Shown: positions 23,286 through 34,116, numbered from the stretch's first letter. The stretch is 64,000 nt of DNA from Tetraselmis striata (GCA_006384855.1 VCJN01002357.1:62001-126000); one strand, 5' to 3'. The notes: generated by a model not told the origin, from the sequence alone. Program-made: numbers and translations.

Positions 23286-24274
23286 CACCCCTCCACATAA
23301 GTCCGGGTTTTGCATTTTCGATCGCAAAGCGCATGCATGGGCAAGGATAACGCCGGCTGCATGTGCATACATGCTAACTACAGTGGGAATAGTTCGGGCG
23401 AACGCCTATTGTGCGCTTTATACCCACCCGCGCGACAACACGACCATTTGTGGGCGCCCTTTCAAAAACGCGAAATCAGTGCATGATGCGTTGGCGCCAG
23501 AAAATTGTGGGTTGCGCCAAACGTCCAAACCTATGGAAATAGCGGCACTCGTCGCACCAAACTCCGTGGTTACGGCCCTTGGCATAAGTTGCACACACCG
23601 TGTGTAGGCCACGCACTGAAAGCATGTCGCTATAGGCACGACGTGACACCCCAACGGCAAGTTGGCCACTATATTATGGGGAGCAATTTTGGGGTGAAAA
23701 TGCTGCTGTTTCTGTGGCGAACGCACGTAGGAGAGGCGCTCGATGGCCCCCTTGGCGTAGGGCAATGCTCTACTATGGGGGCGCGTGGTGGAATGCCAGT
23801 TGCACCGTTTCGTGGGCGGGTTGGCGCGGTAGGGGCGTGGACTTTAGTTAATATGAAATTCCTTGAAAAATGCTGTGGAAAATGGCATTTTGGCTGGTAG
23901 ATGTGTGTATCGCTAGGAGGCGGCACATGCCAAGTGTTGGTGATTCGTGGTCATCCACACACATGACGCTCTCGCACAGCCGAGTATGGGGCTTAGACAC
24001 GCACTTGGCGCAAAGCCACGCGCCCGACATGGGTGGGCACATAAGGCAGTGAGGGGCAACTTGGATGATCATCTTTGGGGATTTTTCCCGGGGCCCGAAA
24101 AATCGAATTTTTGATTTTTAAAGATGGGTTTCGGTTTGAGCCACTCGTCATGCAGGTTTTATAAAACCCTCTGAGATTCCAGGGTTTCATCTCATATACC
24201 CTACGTTCATGTACCCTAGACTTCTGAAGTCTTGAGACTGCATAAAAGGGACCCCAAACTTATGTGCAGGGGTG
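23286..24274 (-). mobile_element. TIR element family Z, inverted, internally deleted copy 3 (989 bp)
   Basis: Starts CACCCCTCCACATAAGT at 23286, ends GGGGTG at 24274, and has TA on both sides (23284-23285, 24275-24276). It is the reverse complement of copy 2 with scattered substitutions and an internal deletion of about 350 bp, so it is older than copies 1 and 2. Confidence 0.75.
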
Positions 24275-24511
24275 TAGTATCACCTGTCTTGTGCCGGCGC
24301 GTGTATCCGGCGCGCATATTATCGCCTGCCGCGCGTATCTAGCATTGCTTATTCCCGGGGTTGGTAAATGTCAGAAGCTGTACCGGTACCGATTTGTTTC
24401 AAACGCCATGATATAATACTTTGTACCGCCCCTAACAGTAATCACTGCAAACTATGAGATCATGCATATGTTGCATGGTTACCGTTTCGTGATGCCACCT
24501 TCATCGGCTGC
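24275..24511. other. no gene seen
   Basis: Short unannotated stretch between the TIR element and the LINE-like relic. No reading frame or repeat was recognised. Confidence 0.4.
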
Positions 24512-25970
24512 ATGAACGACATCCTCCCGGGGTTCCTCGCTGGGAACTCCGACATCGACACCCCCACCCTTGGTTTCTTTGACCCACAATTTCAGTCCGT
24601 TCTACTTGGCCGAGGCAGCAGCTTCAACGCAACTTCTTCGACCCGACAATATGACCACTTCCTCAACGATGCTCGTGGGTCGGCCGGCTACGCCGCAACA
24701 GTGCGCGAGGCGTGGAGCCGCCTTCCGGCGGCTATTGCTGACCATCTCAGCTCGATTCGGATGCCCGCATGATGGAGCGGGAGGCGGAGGCTGCGTCGGA
24801 CTCGCAGCCAAGAGGAGATGACGGCATTTCTAGACCATGCCAACAACTCTCGACGGCTTCATAATGAGGTGGGCATTTTTCTCTGTCACATGTAGGGAAC
24901 GGATCTTGTTCGGTCAGCTTGACGCGTCGTCGGGCATGTGGACGGTGCCCATGCCCACTGCGCGGACGGTCATGACTCCGCATGAGGTGCGGTAGATCGT
25001 TGCTGGGTACTTCTTTCCACCTAGCCCATGCCTTGCATTGGTGGTTGGGAGCCATATCAGTATGCCCTCGACAGAGCACAACCATGTTTGTGTCGACCTC
25101 TATGGCAACGCGCTCATGAGCCTAACGGCACATGGAGACGTTCACTGGCGTGTACAATACGACGCTACCGCAGACGCCTTCCGCTATCCGTATGTTCACG
25201 AGATGGGTATCGTTGTACGCCGGGAGGTGGGTGACTTGTTCCATCATGCAGCGCCTCTCGGCAACACCGTACTACCCCATGAATGAACTCAAGGATATTA
25301 TGGAGCCGGACGCAAAGATCTCCCTCCCGGCGTTCAACATTTTGACCGGAAGCTATGATCCCCGCCGGTGCTTGAAGCCCACGTTGCAATACTTCAATAC
25401 CATGCGGTACGGGTCAGGTAGTACACTGCGGTGCCCCCGGGCCACCGACGGCTGTGGACCGGTTTGAGCTCTCCTTGTTTGGCGACATACAAAGGGGGTT
25501 GGCAGTGCGGGATGTGGCGTGGCACAACGGAGACGGGACATCCTGGACATACGGGGGTATACGGGCATGGTCTTCGGCACAGCGGGGGAAGTGAGCAAGG
25601 GGGTGCGCCGCACGCCCGCACTTTGCGCGGTGCCGCATGCTTGGCCGCTGATCGGGGTGCCCTCTCATCACGGGGCACTCGGTGTACCACCCGGGCTCAC
25701 TACGTGGCCTTACTCGCAAGAAATTCCCTAAGGGCTCTGAGCTTGGTGGCAGCTCGACAGAGTGCTTGTTGCCTCATCATACAGCGCAGACTTCATTGTC
25801 TGCCATCCCGTTGCCGAAACTGCACATCACGTCCGTGGATCACGGTCCCTCACACACACGTGCACATGTGGCCCGGACTCCGAACCGTGCGCGCATCATC
25901 CATCCCCGGCTAGTGCGGCCGTGCGGGATGAGGGCCGCTTTTAGACGGCTTGTTGTGATGATCTTTTAGC
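24512..25970 (+). pseudogene. relic of a retroelement polymerase-like ORF (LINE-like)
   Basis: Plus-strand frames follow one another with shifts and stops: NDILPGFLAGNSDIDTPTLG, then LFGQLDASSGMWTVPMPT, then HVCVDLYGNALMSLTAHGD and LKPTLQYFNTMRYGSGST. The style resembles the C-terminal part of algal LINE-like ORF2 proteins, but no RT catalytic motif is visible, so the class is inferred only. The frame breaks repeatedly after about 25460. Confidence 0.4.
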
Positions 25971-26246
25971 ACTGCTTTTAGTGGTGGATTTCTTGCTGGC
26001 CTTTTTGTGATTCACACCTAATCTCTAGTCGCTAATCGTCATAAGTGGTAAGGATTAATCCTTACACGCCATAAGGATTATTTATATGGTACGGTACGGG
26101 TGTGTTACCAGAGACAAGTATAAATGGACTACCGGGAGATATCTCAGAAGCCGCCAGAGCCGGGATAGCGGCCGCCCGTAAGACATACCGTGGGTACCTG
26201 TACTTGTACGTACTCGTAGCGCGACCCTGTACCGCGTCGTCCCTCG
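25971..26246. other. pre-insertion host sequence and 5' target copy
   Basis: No gene seen. The last 5 bp (CCTCG, 26242-26246) are the left target-site duplication of the Copia element. In the empty allele this stretch would be joined directly to 37229, 180 bp upstream of the MYND gene's ATG, so it may hold that gene's original promoter. Confidence 0.55.
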
Positions 26247-26571
26247 TGTTGGCTAGTCAGACCCTGGCTAGCCCTGCTTTGTCAAACCCTACACCCGACA
26301 GTTGAATCACCATCGTCACCATGTCAGGTGACCGTTCGGCGACCCGGCGGTTCCCCTCCCCTATACAAGGGCAACGCTTAGCAGTTCTAGTAGTTTCACT
26401 TAGAGACCCTAGAGATACCGGCTAACTACCCGTATCCATCAAGAGTGCGTGCGAGGCTGACCGAGGTGTGACCGTTCAGCCGCACGACCATACATATATA
26501 TAGCCCGGAATTCCGGAACTGTAATCATTCCTTCCTTCTCTGCTTCCAGTTCCTGAGCCATCCCTTTGTCA
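26247..26571 (+). repeat. Copia 5' LTR (325 bp)
   Basis: TGTTGGCTAG at the start, TTTGTCA at the end. Differs from the 3' LTR at 26304, 26390 and 26486, each G here and A in the 3' LTR. It contains tatatatag near 26497-26505, the best candidate TATA box, and the same string is the site later split in the 3' LTR. Confidence 0.93.
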
Positions 26572-27006
26572 GGCTATGGGCCCTCTCACTTGGTAGACTT
26601 CCTCGACAGCATCGAGTGAACTCCACCGACTTCCTTTGCCTTTCCTTTTGCACTGCCTCGGCCGCTCCAGCTGCTTTGCCAACAAGCGCGCCGACCTGAA
26701 AAGCAGCTCGAAAACTGATCGACTTTCCTTCACCCTTTCCTATATTTTGGACACCTGCTTCAACACCCTCGTGTCGACAACGTCCTCAGACGTCGTCTCT
26801 ACTTTCTGCCACTTCGTGTCTGCCTCAGCCTCAACGTCTTTGGCTTTCTCCTTGCTCATCCTCTACAAGCTTGCGGTCGACATTATCTCAGCTTGCCGAA
26901 AAGCATATAATTCTGCAGCATCACCACCAACCTCTTCCTGTCATCACATTCACTGCCACTGGCAGGACGACTTTCAACCTTTCAACCCATTCTTTTCCCC
27001 ATAAAC

Positions 27007-28000
27007 ATGACTTCGGCAACCTCCGGCGCATCCCCCGCTGTCCTTCTTGAGGAGAGCACCATGCAACGTGTCGAGCCACAGCGCGCTCCCAAACTTGCGG
27101 ACCGGGCAAGCATTGAAGATTTTATCACATGGCGCAAGTCCTTTACATCATGGGCTGCCAGAAACGGCCTCGCTGAGGCCCTGGCCGGGGGCAGTGGCTA
27201 CCTGCGTCAAAATCTTCTCTTCGAGTGCGTGGAGGCAGCCGTTCAACAAAATCCTCTTGCAACTGCGGAGGTCAATTATTGTACCCCTCTTGACAACGAT
27301 GTCCTCGCTATCGACAACCATCATGGCGCGGCTGCATGGGGAGCGGTGTTAAACATGTTTCAGCAGCACAAGCATAGGCACGTAAAAACGGTACTGGACG
27401 GCCTGCGCCGTGGTCAACTCGCACATGAAGACTTAGGCGCCTACCTTTATCGCATGCAGACTGCGCGCCGTACCTTGCGTACAACCCTGGAGGCGGAGCT
27501 TACGGACGACGACTTCATGGATCTATATTTTGTTCCCGGTATTCACGAGCGCTATATATGAGAAACTGCGGGACGACTTGGAGGAGCTACGGGCAGATGG
27601 CATCCATTGCGACTACGCACCGCTCCGCGGCAAGGTCATGATCAAGGCTCTTCGTGAGGCCGCCAGGCGCCCGTCGTTGTCACCGCACGTTGACCTTATT
27701 ACTCGCGCTCCTGCTCCCGTCACCCCACCACCAGTGGCAATGTCGGCGTCGCTCCCTACCCAGTCCTACCCCGACCGTGAATGCAGTCGCTGTGGTCGTT
27801 CCCGTCACACAGCACCGTATCGCTGGCAAACACGGCACGTCAACGGCTCCAGGCTCCTTGATTCCCCGCCGGCGGAGAAACCTGCGTGGCTTGCCAGCGG
27901 CGGCCTTCGCACTTCAGCGGGAGCACGCCCGAACCTTGTCAAGTCCCAGCCGCCTGTGTTCCCTGGCGGGCGGCCCACTGGCGCTATCGCCAGCGCCCCC
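27007..28000 (+). CDS. Copia gag, with apparent frame changes
   Basis: From ATG 27007 one frame runs to 27561 with a Copia-gag-like helical region (EDFITWRKSFTSWAARNGLA, LDGLRRGQLAHEDLGAYLYR). Coding sense then continues in the next frame from about 27535 (YEKLRDDLEELRADGIHCDY) to a zinc-knuckle-like CSRCGRSRHTAPY in which the last Cys of CCHC is missing. It returns to the first frame near a C-run at about 27996-28005, where the long pol ORF takes over. The two changes cancel. They may be programmed frameshifts, inactivating indels or sequence errors. The end coordinate is approximate. Confidence 0.65.
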
Positions 28001-31000
28001 CCCCCACCGTGGAGTTGCCTGGGGACGGTTTCGTGTGCATGGCTCACGCCCCCGCTTTTCCGCTCTCCCTTCCCATCTGCGACGGATTCAATGTGCCCTC
28101 CCCCACCGTCGCCGAGACTACACCTACTGAGCTCCCGCAAGGACAGCGCAGTTACTCCGTCTCGGCCGGCTGTGATGGATTCGATGAGCTGTTCGACGTG
28201 GTGGATGGAACGCGTGCTGGCGGAGAGGGCGCTGAGTGCGCCACCTATACTGACTGCGGTGACTGCGGTTTCCTCAACGACACCACGGCCGCGCGGAGTG
28301 GCGGCGTTGGTCTGGCTGGGCGCGGCGGTCAGCACGACACATGTGCCCTACGTGGATCGGCCTCACCCCTCATCGACCACACAAATTGTGGGCGTCACTA
28401 CTCTCTCTACACTGATGCCCCATCTGCCGCTGGTCCACTCCGGCCACGTGGCCATTCCTCACTTTGCACGCATGCCCTTGACAGCGTATCACTGCCGTTG
28501 GAGCAACCCGCCATTGACCATCACTCACCAGTCACGGGCCCTGCGACTCCGACTGGCTGCACCGCAACCATGGACATGTGCGTGCCATCCGCATTGGTTT
28601 TCACAGCTGCTGCTGCACCCCCCGCCTCCGCCCCGGAGCTTCCGTCCCTTCAGACCGTGGGCCTGGTGCCTCTTCCTCATGCTCTCATCATCAATCACTT
28701 CTTCGGGCTGTGCTGCGGTGGGAGGCTCTCTCTGCTCGACGGCATGCTGACGGCAGGCTTTGCGGTCACTAGGATGACACTTTGCGAAATTAGTCCCGTG
28801 CGGAGACGTTGGGCTGCGGACCGCCTTCGGATGCTGTCTGCCGAGTACCCGACCCAGCTCCACGAGGACGCCTTTCAGGAGGCGTTCTCCTCTACGCCGC
28901 AAGACGTGACCTTAATCACTGAGGATGTGCTTGCGGCCATGCCTCCAGTCACCCTGGTTGCTGCGGGGCCCTGCTGTGAGCCCTGGTCTAGTGCTGGCTC
29001 CGGTCGCGGGTGGGAGGATATGCGCAGCGGCGTCATGGCAGCCGTCATTCGCATTGTACGGCATCTGGCGGATGCGCAGCCTGCCTCAGTTTCTTACTTA
29101 ATAGAAAATGTGCCGGGAGCGCTGAAGTGTCCAGAGCTTATCCTCTCTCTTGGCGAGCCTCTCATCGTGAACGCGTTGGACTGCGGTTCGTCGGCTGCCC
29201 GGCGTACACTCCTGTGGACCAACGCCGCTCCTTATAGCTCTCTCATGGACCACTACGCCGCTCAACGTCACTCGGCTCCGCCACTGGCGTCGGTGCTGTC
29301 ATCGCACGGCATGTCGCCCGAATGGACATGCATTCGCCCTGACCAACATCACCTCCCTAAACTAGTCGCAACGGCAGGGAGTTATGCCTTTCGTCCTCAG
29401 TCGGACGGATCTCCTGGTGCTGGCATGCTGATGCATTTTGGAAAGATGGAGGAACCGGATGCTCTAGTGCGCGCTCTCATCATGGGTTTCCCTAGGAACG
29501 CGGTGCTCTGCACATCTATCCCCAACAACGAGTTGTGTGCAGCCCTCGGAGGCTGCGTCGACCGCAACCTCGCGGTCTGGTTCTTCCGGGCCGTGGCGGC
29601 CTATCTTTGCACATCTATACCCTGTGCGGCTCTACCCGCGTGTGCTGTTCTTCCCAACACCGCACCTCCCAGTCCTCAGCTATTCCTCCTGGACAGCGGC
29701 GCATCGTGGCACGTCGCTGGGCGGCGTCGTCGTTTCTATACTTACACGACACTGGCATCCTCGGACCAGTTTCGCCTTGGCGGCCTACGCGCAACAGTTT
29801 ACGGTGTGGGTACCTTACACGTTACTTACACATCTACCGCTGGTCAACCAGTCGTCTCCGTTTTGCGGAATGTACTCCACGCTCCCGGCCTTCTCACCGC
29901 CACTCTTCCGCACGCAGTGGAGTTCCTTTTCAGCCAGAGCGCAGCGCAGTCCTCCGGCGCGACTTTCTACTTCGGCCCCAGCACTTCTACCATGACGCTC
30001 CCCTGCGGCGCGGACGTCAATGTGGAACGTATGCACGATGTCGGACTCTACGCGTTGCACGCTGTCGTGACCTCTTCTGCCGATGCGCCCCAAGCTAGTG
30101 CTCGCACACTCGCCTCTCCCGTGCCGGTGGCGGCGGCCGCTGTCGGCCGTTCGGGCGGTTTTGCTGGCTCTCGTGCCCATGCTGCACTCCTCCATGCGCG
30201 GATGGGTCACACCCATCATGACGGCATCTTGCGAACCGCCAAACTGGTGCCCAGTCTCCCCTATGTTACCGGTGCCCCGCCATTCTGCGAGGTATGCGCA
30301 CTCGTCAAGTCCACCGTTGCTGCAGTTCCTCGCACCGTCGGCTCACGTTTCGAGCATGAACCATTCGCCGTACTCAATCTCGACATATGGGGACCTATGG
30401 CTCCGTCGCTTCACGGTCGCCGCTGGATGATTGGCGCCAACTGCCGGCGCACGAATGTTCACCTGGCGGGCAGTCTTGTTACGCAGTCCGAGGCCGCAGG
30501 TGCCGTGGATCGCTTCTTGGCTTTTGCACGCCGCAAGGGCTTCACTGTCCGTCAGATCCGCGTTGACCGCGCTGCTGTGTTCATGTGCTCTTCTCTTGAG
30601 AAGATCTGCAAAGACGCTAATGTGGATATGCAGACGTGCGACAGCTATAGCCCTCATCAGAACGCGCGTGCGGAGCGCCCTTGGCGAACCCTGGCCTGCA
30701 TTGCCAAATGCCAACTGCTCTATGCCGGTCTACCCCTTAGTTTCTGGGAGCTCTCTTGGTACCATGCAGTCTACATCATCAATCGCAAGTGGAGCGCAGG
30801 ACCCGCAAATGTCCCGTTGCTCGCTGCTGGTCAAGAGGTAGACCTCTCCGGCCTGCGGGTCTTCGGCTGCCCGGCCTACGTGCACCTCGACCGTACGCTT
30901 CGCCGAAAGGCGGACGTGGCAGCATGGAAGGGCATATACGTGGGTCAGTCGCCTAATTCTCCTGGCTGGCAGGTGTATAACCCAACCACCGGCGCGATCT

Positions 31001-33411
31001 CGGTAACACGCAGTGCGGTGTTCTGCGAGACCTGGAGGCAGGGCCACACCTTTCCATTCGGTTCCCAGTCCTTTTCCAGCGAGCCCTTGTTGGACTCACC
31101 AAGTGAGGCGGCGACGCTATACCCTCAGTCGCCAGCGCTCTCTGTCGATGACGACGATGACCATGCGCAACCCCCCACATACATTTCCACCGGCATCATA
31201 CACCCATATGTGGACTCTCCACTATCGCCTGCCTCTCCGCCTCCCCGCTCCGTGGCCAACGACGACCATACCCCCGCACCGCAGCCGGTTCTTCCTCAGC
31301 TGCCCTCCTCAATGGCCTCACCTTCGTCAACTCTCCTCTCTGCGGAGACCCCCACGTCGCCTCTGCAACGTGGTTCTTCCCTGCCTCCCACCACCCCGTC
31401 CAAGGTCAGCCCCCACGCTGTGGCTGATTCTTCCTCTAGCGACGGCGCCGACAACGCTGCCGTGGACGTCCGCCAGCTGCCACCACTGCCATCTTCCCCG
31501 CCACTGCGTCGCAGCACTCGTATCCGCTCCAGCACCACCGATGATTCCTACGTCTACTATGGGACCACCAAGTCCTCATGCCCGGCTGCCCCGGCTGCAG
31601 TCGTGGACTCAGTTTCGCTTCCCTCCACCCTCTCTCAGCACGACATCCCGTGCGACGCCGGTGTGCCAACCGCCCTCTTGGCGTGCGCGATACCTCGACC
31701 TGACACCGCGGGCCGGGAATTTCACCCCCGTTCTCCAGCTCCTACCTCCAGCTTTTGCCTTGCAGCCTCAGCACCTCGCCATTCCCCTGGTGGAGATCTA
31801 CCTCCTGACCCGCTCACTTATGACGAAGCCATGCGCTCCCCCTACGATGCGGAGTGGCAGGCTGCCGTTGCGGCAGAAAATACTGCCCTTCTCGCTAAAC
31901 AGACGTGGAAAGTGTGTCCACTCCCCGCTGGGCATAAGGCGCTCGGCACCCGGTATGCCTTTCGGACTAAATTCTTAAAGAATGGGTATGTTGACAAGCG
32001 CAAGGCTCGTTTCGTAGTTTTGGGCAACCACCAACGCCCCGGCATCGACTTTGACAGCACCAAGCTGTATGCGCCCGTGGTCTCTTTTGTCTCCATCCGC
32101 ATACTGCTCGCCCTGGCTGTTTACCTTCGTCGTCGCATCTACAACATGGACGTCACCACTGCGTTTCTCAATGCCAAGGTCACTGAGGAAATTTACATAA
32201 ATCTTCCCCGCGGCATGGAGGAATTTTCTGAGAGTGGCGAACCTATGGTGGGTCGACTCCTCCGCGCTCTCTACGGCCTCCGCCAGTCACCCGGCCTTTG
32301 GTTCACAGAGCTCGACAACTATCTCAAGCGCAATAACTTTCGACAGTGCACATCGGATGGGTGTGTGTATGTACAACTCGTTGGCACCGACGGGGACTTC
32401 GCAGCTGTTGCAATCTACGTTGATGACATCATCATCCTCGAGGCCGCGGATCCCGCGTGGTACCCGGCATTCAAGACTCGTTTGCTGGCCGAGTTCGACT
32501 GCACCGACGCTGGCCTTTGCACCTGGCTCATGGGGATGGGCCTCGACTGGGACGACGATGACGGGTCCGTTATCCTTCATCAAACTAAATACATTCACGA
32601 TGTCCTTGCCACCTTCGGCATGACAGACTGCAACCCGCAGAGCCTACCGTGTCGCGTGGACACCCGTCTCTCAGCCACTGCAGGCACTCTCCTACCAACC
32701 GATCAAGTGTCTCTATACAAGCAACTGGTGGGCAGCCTTCTGTGGCTCTCTGTCTGTACCCGCCCGGACATCACTGCGATAGTCACCAAGCTTTGTTCTT
32801 ACAATCACAAACCCACAGACCAGCATTTGCTGGCAGCTAAGGGCGTGCTTCGCTACCTCGCCGGCTCCGCTACCCTTGGTCTACACTATACCCATACCAC
32901 AGCCCAGTCCTTCGTCCCATTGTTCGCAGCTGACTCCGACTGGGCAGGGGATGCCGACGACCGACGCTCCACATCCGGCCATGTCGGTTGTCTCTCTGGG
33001 TCCGCTTTCTGTTGGGGCTCCCACAAGCAAGTCACTACCGCTCTCTCTTCATGCGAAGCAGAATATGTCTCCGCGTCTGAAGCTGGACGCGTCATTATGT
33101 TCTCTCGCCAGTTTCTGTGCGAGGTTCTCGGACCGACTGCCTTGAAGGACCATCCCGTCACTCTCCAGTCCGACAATGAAGGCTCACTTTGCAACCTGCG
33201 TCAACTTTCTGTGGGCCGGAAGTTGCGACATGTCGACATCCGATATCACTACGTTCGTGAATTGGTCGCGTCTGGAGCCATTCACGTGGAGTATGTCCAG
33301 TCTGCAGACAATCTTGCCGATATGTTCACCAAGGCTATTCCAAACCCAAGATTCTCCCAGTTGCGGGCCCGCTTCATGCGTGACCACCGTGCCCGTCCCC
33401 AACTCCCCTAG
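27886..33411 (+). CDS. Copia polyprotein: C5-DNA methyltransferase, protease, integrase, RT, RNase H
   Basis: 1841 codons without a stop. The frame opens at 27886 with a GTG, so translation probably enters from gag. Methyltransferase (about 28680-29610): RLSLLDGMLTAGF (motif I), TLCEIS (II), AAGPCCEPWSSAG (IV, catalytic Cys codon 28975-28977), YLIENVPG (VI), SAARRTLLWTN (VIII) and LIMGFPRN (IX-X), in canonical order. Protease LLDSGASWH (29692). Integrase HHCC zinc finger, then the catalytic triad: D 30382 (LDIWGP), D 30565 (RVDRAAVF) and E 30673 (HQNARAERPW). RT: WKVCPLPAGHKALGTRYAF, MDVTTAFLNA, LYGLRQSP and YVDD (32416-32427). RNase H: AADSDWAGD, SSCEAEYVS, LQSDNEGS and NLADMFTKAIP. All key residues look intact. 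The methyltransferase could mark element copies or the host genome; its role is inferred. Confidence 0.93.
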   Translation: MACQRRPSHFSGSTPEPCQVPAACVPWRAAHWRYRQRPPPTVELPGDGFVCMAHAPAFPLSLPICDGFNVPSPTVAETTPTELPQGQRSYSVSAGCDGFDELFDVVDGTRAGGEGAECATYTDCGDCGFLNDTTAARSGGVGLAGRGGQHDTCALRGSASPLIDHTNCGRHYSLYTDAPSAAGPLRPRGHSSLCTHALDSVSLPLEQPAIDHHSPVTGPATPTGCTATMDMCVPSALVFTAAAAPPASAPELPSLQTVGLVPLPHALIINHFFGLCCGGRLSLLDGMLTAGFAVTRMTLCEISPVRRRWAADRLRMLSAEYPTQLHEDAFQEAFSSTPQDVTLITEDVLAAMPPVTLVAAGPCCEPWSSAGSGRGWEDMRSGVMAAVIRIVRHLADAQPASVSYLIENVPGALKCPELILSLGEPLIVNALDCGSSAARRTLLWTNAAPYSSLMDHYAAQRHSAPPLASVLSSHGMSPEWTCIRPDQHHLPKLVATAGSYAFRPQSDGSPGAGMLMHFGKMEEPDALVRALIMGFPRNAVLCTSIPNNELCAALGGCVDRNLAVWFFRAVAAYLCTSIPCAALPACAVLPNTAPPSPQLFLLDSGASWHVAGRRRRFYTYTTLASSDQFRLGGLRATVYGVGTLHVTYTSTAGQPVVSVLRNVLHAPGLLTATLPHAVEFLFSQSAAQSSGATFYFGPSTSTMTLPCGADVNVERMHDVGLYALHAVVTSSADAPQASARTLASPVPVAAAAVGRSGGFAGSRAHAALLHARMGHTHHDGILRTAKLVPSLPYVTGAPPFCEVCALVKSTVAAVPRTVGSRFEHEPFAVLNLDIWGPMAPSLHGRRWMIGANCRRTNVHLAGSLVTQSEAAGAVDRFLAFARRKGFTVRQIRVDRAAVFMCSSLEKICKDANVDMQTCDSYSPHQNARAERPWRTLACIAKCQLLYAGLPLSFWELSWYHAVYIINRKWSAGPANVPLLAAGQEVDLSGLRVFGCPAYVHLDRTLRRKADVAAWKGIYVGQSPNSPGWQVYNPTTGAISVTRSAVFCETWRQGHTFPFGSQSFSSEPLLDSPSEAATLYPQSPALSVDDDDDHAQPPTYISTGIIHPYVDSPLSPASPPPRSVANDDHTPAPQPVLPQLPSSMASPSSTLLSAETPTSPLQRGSSLPPTTPSKVSPHAVADSSSSDGADNAAVDVRQLPPLPSSPPLRRSTRIRSSTTDDSYVYYGTTKSSCPAAPAAVVDSVSLPSTLSQHDIPCDAGVPTALLACAIPRPDTAGREFHPRSPAPTSSFCLAASAPRHSPGGDLPPDPLTYDEAMRSPYDAEWQAAVAAENTALLAKQTWKVCPLPAGHKALGTRYAFRTKFLKNGYVDKRKARFVVLGNHQRPGIDFDSTKLYAPVVSFVSIRILLALAVYLRRRIYNMDVTTAFLNAKVTEEIYINLPRGMEEFSESGEPMVGRLLRALYGLRQSPGLWFTELDNYLKRNNFRQCTSDGCVYVQLVGTDGDFAAVAIYVDDIIILEAADPAWYPAFKTRLLAEFDCTDAGLCTWLMGMGLDWDDDDGSVILHQTKYIHDVLATFGMTDCNPQSLPCRVDTRLSATAGTLLPTDQVSLYKQLVGSLLWLSVCTRPDITAIVTKLCSYNHKPTDQHLLAAKGVLRYLAGSATLGLHYTHTTAQSFVPLFAADSDWAGDADDRRSTSGHVGCLSGSAFCWGSHKQVTTALSSCEAEYVSASEAGRVIMFSRQFLCEVLGPTALKDHPVTLQSDNEGSLCNLRQLSVGRKLRHVDIRYHYVRELVASGAIHVEYVQSADNLADMFTKAIPNPRFSQLRARFMRDHRARPQLP

Positions 33412-33484
33412 ACGCTATTTCGTTTTCACCCCGTGTGTTCTCCACCATCAAGCCCCTTCCACTGGTGTTTGGTTTGTGGGGGGG

Positions 33485-33735
33485 TGTTGGCTAGTCAGAC
33501 CCTGGCTAGCCCTGCTTTGTCAAACCCTACACCCGACAGTTAAATCACCATCGTCACCATGTCAGGTGACCGTTCGGCGACCCGGCGGTTCCCCTCCCCT
33601 ATACAAGGGCAACGCTTAGCAGTTCTAATAGTTTCACTTAGAGACCCTAGAGATACCGGCTAACTACCCGTATCCATCAAGAGTGCGTGCGAGGCTGACC
33701 GAGGTGTGACCGTTCAGCCGCACAACCATACATAT
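33485..33735 (+). repeat. Copia 3' LTR, left part (251 bp)
   Basis: Identical in order to the first 251 bp of the 5' LTR with three A-for-G differences (33542, 33628, 33724). It ends ...CCATACATAT, where the tandem array begins. Confidence 0.93.
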
Positions 33736-34116
33736 TTACCCAAGGAGGCACGATTTGCCAAAGAATGTCAGCTCGCTTACATTGGAGGCTAAGACGAGAG
33801 CCACAGGCTTGGCCTGGGTGTCTCCTAGCGCAGAATGATGGCTGTGGGTGGGTGGGTGCGCGAGCCGGTTGAGGCGAGCGCAAAGCAGAGAGTGCCGGTG
33901 CCCGAGGGCGGATCCCTCAGGTCGTGGTGCTGGTGCGGGCCGGCAGGCCCCAGTCCGTGCGCCGACCGCGGGGATCGTGCGCAGTACAACATTGCTAAGT
34001 ACTGTAAACCTCTAGATGACTACATATGACGATTTACCCAAGGAGGCACGATTTGCCAGAGAAGAAAGCCAAAGGCTTGCACAGGTAGCGAAGTGTAGCG
34101 GCCGGACGGGGACGAG

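Noticed and set aside
28525..28902. 125-codon minus ORF opposite the Copia methyltransferase
   Set aside because: Antisense shadow. The sense frame holds all methyltransferase motifs.
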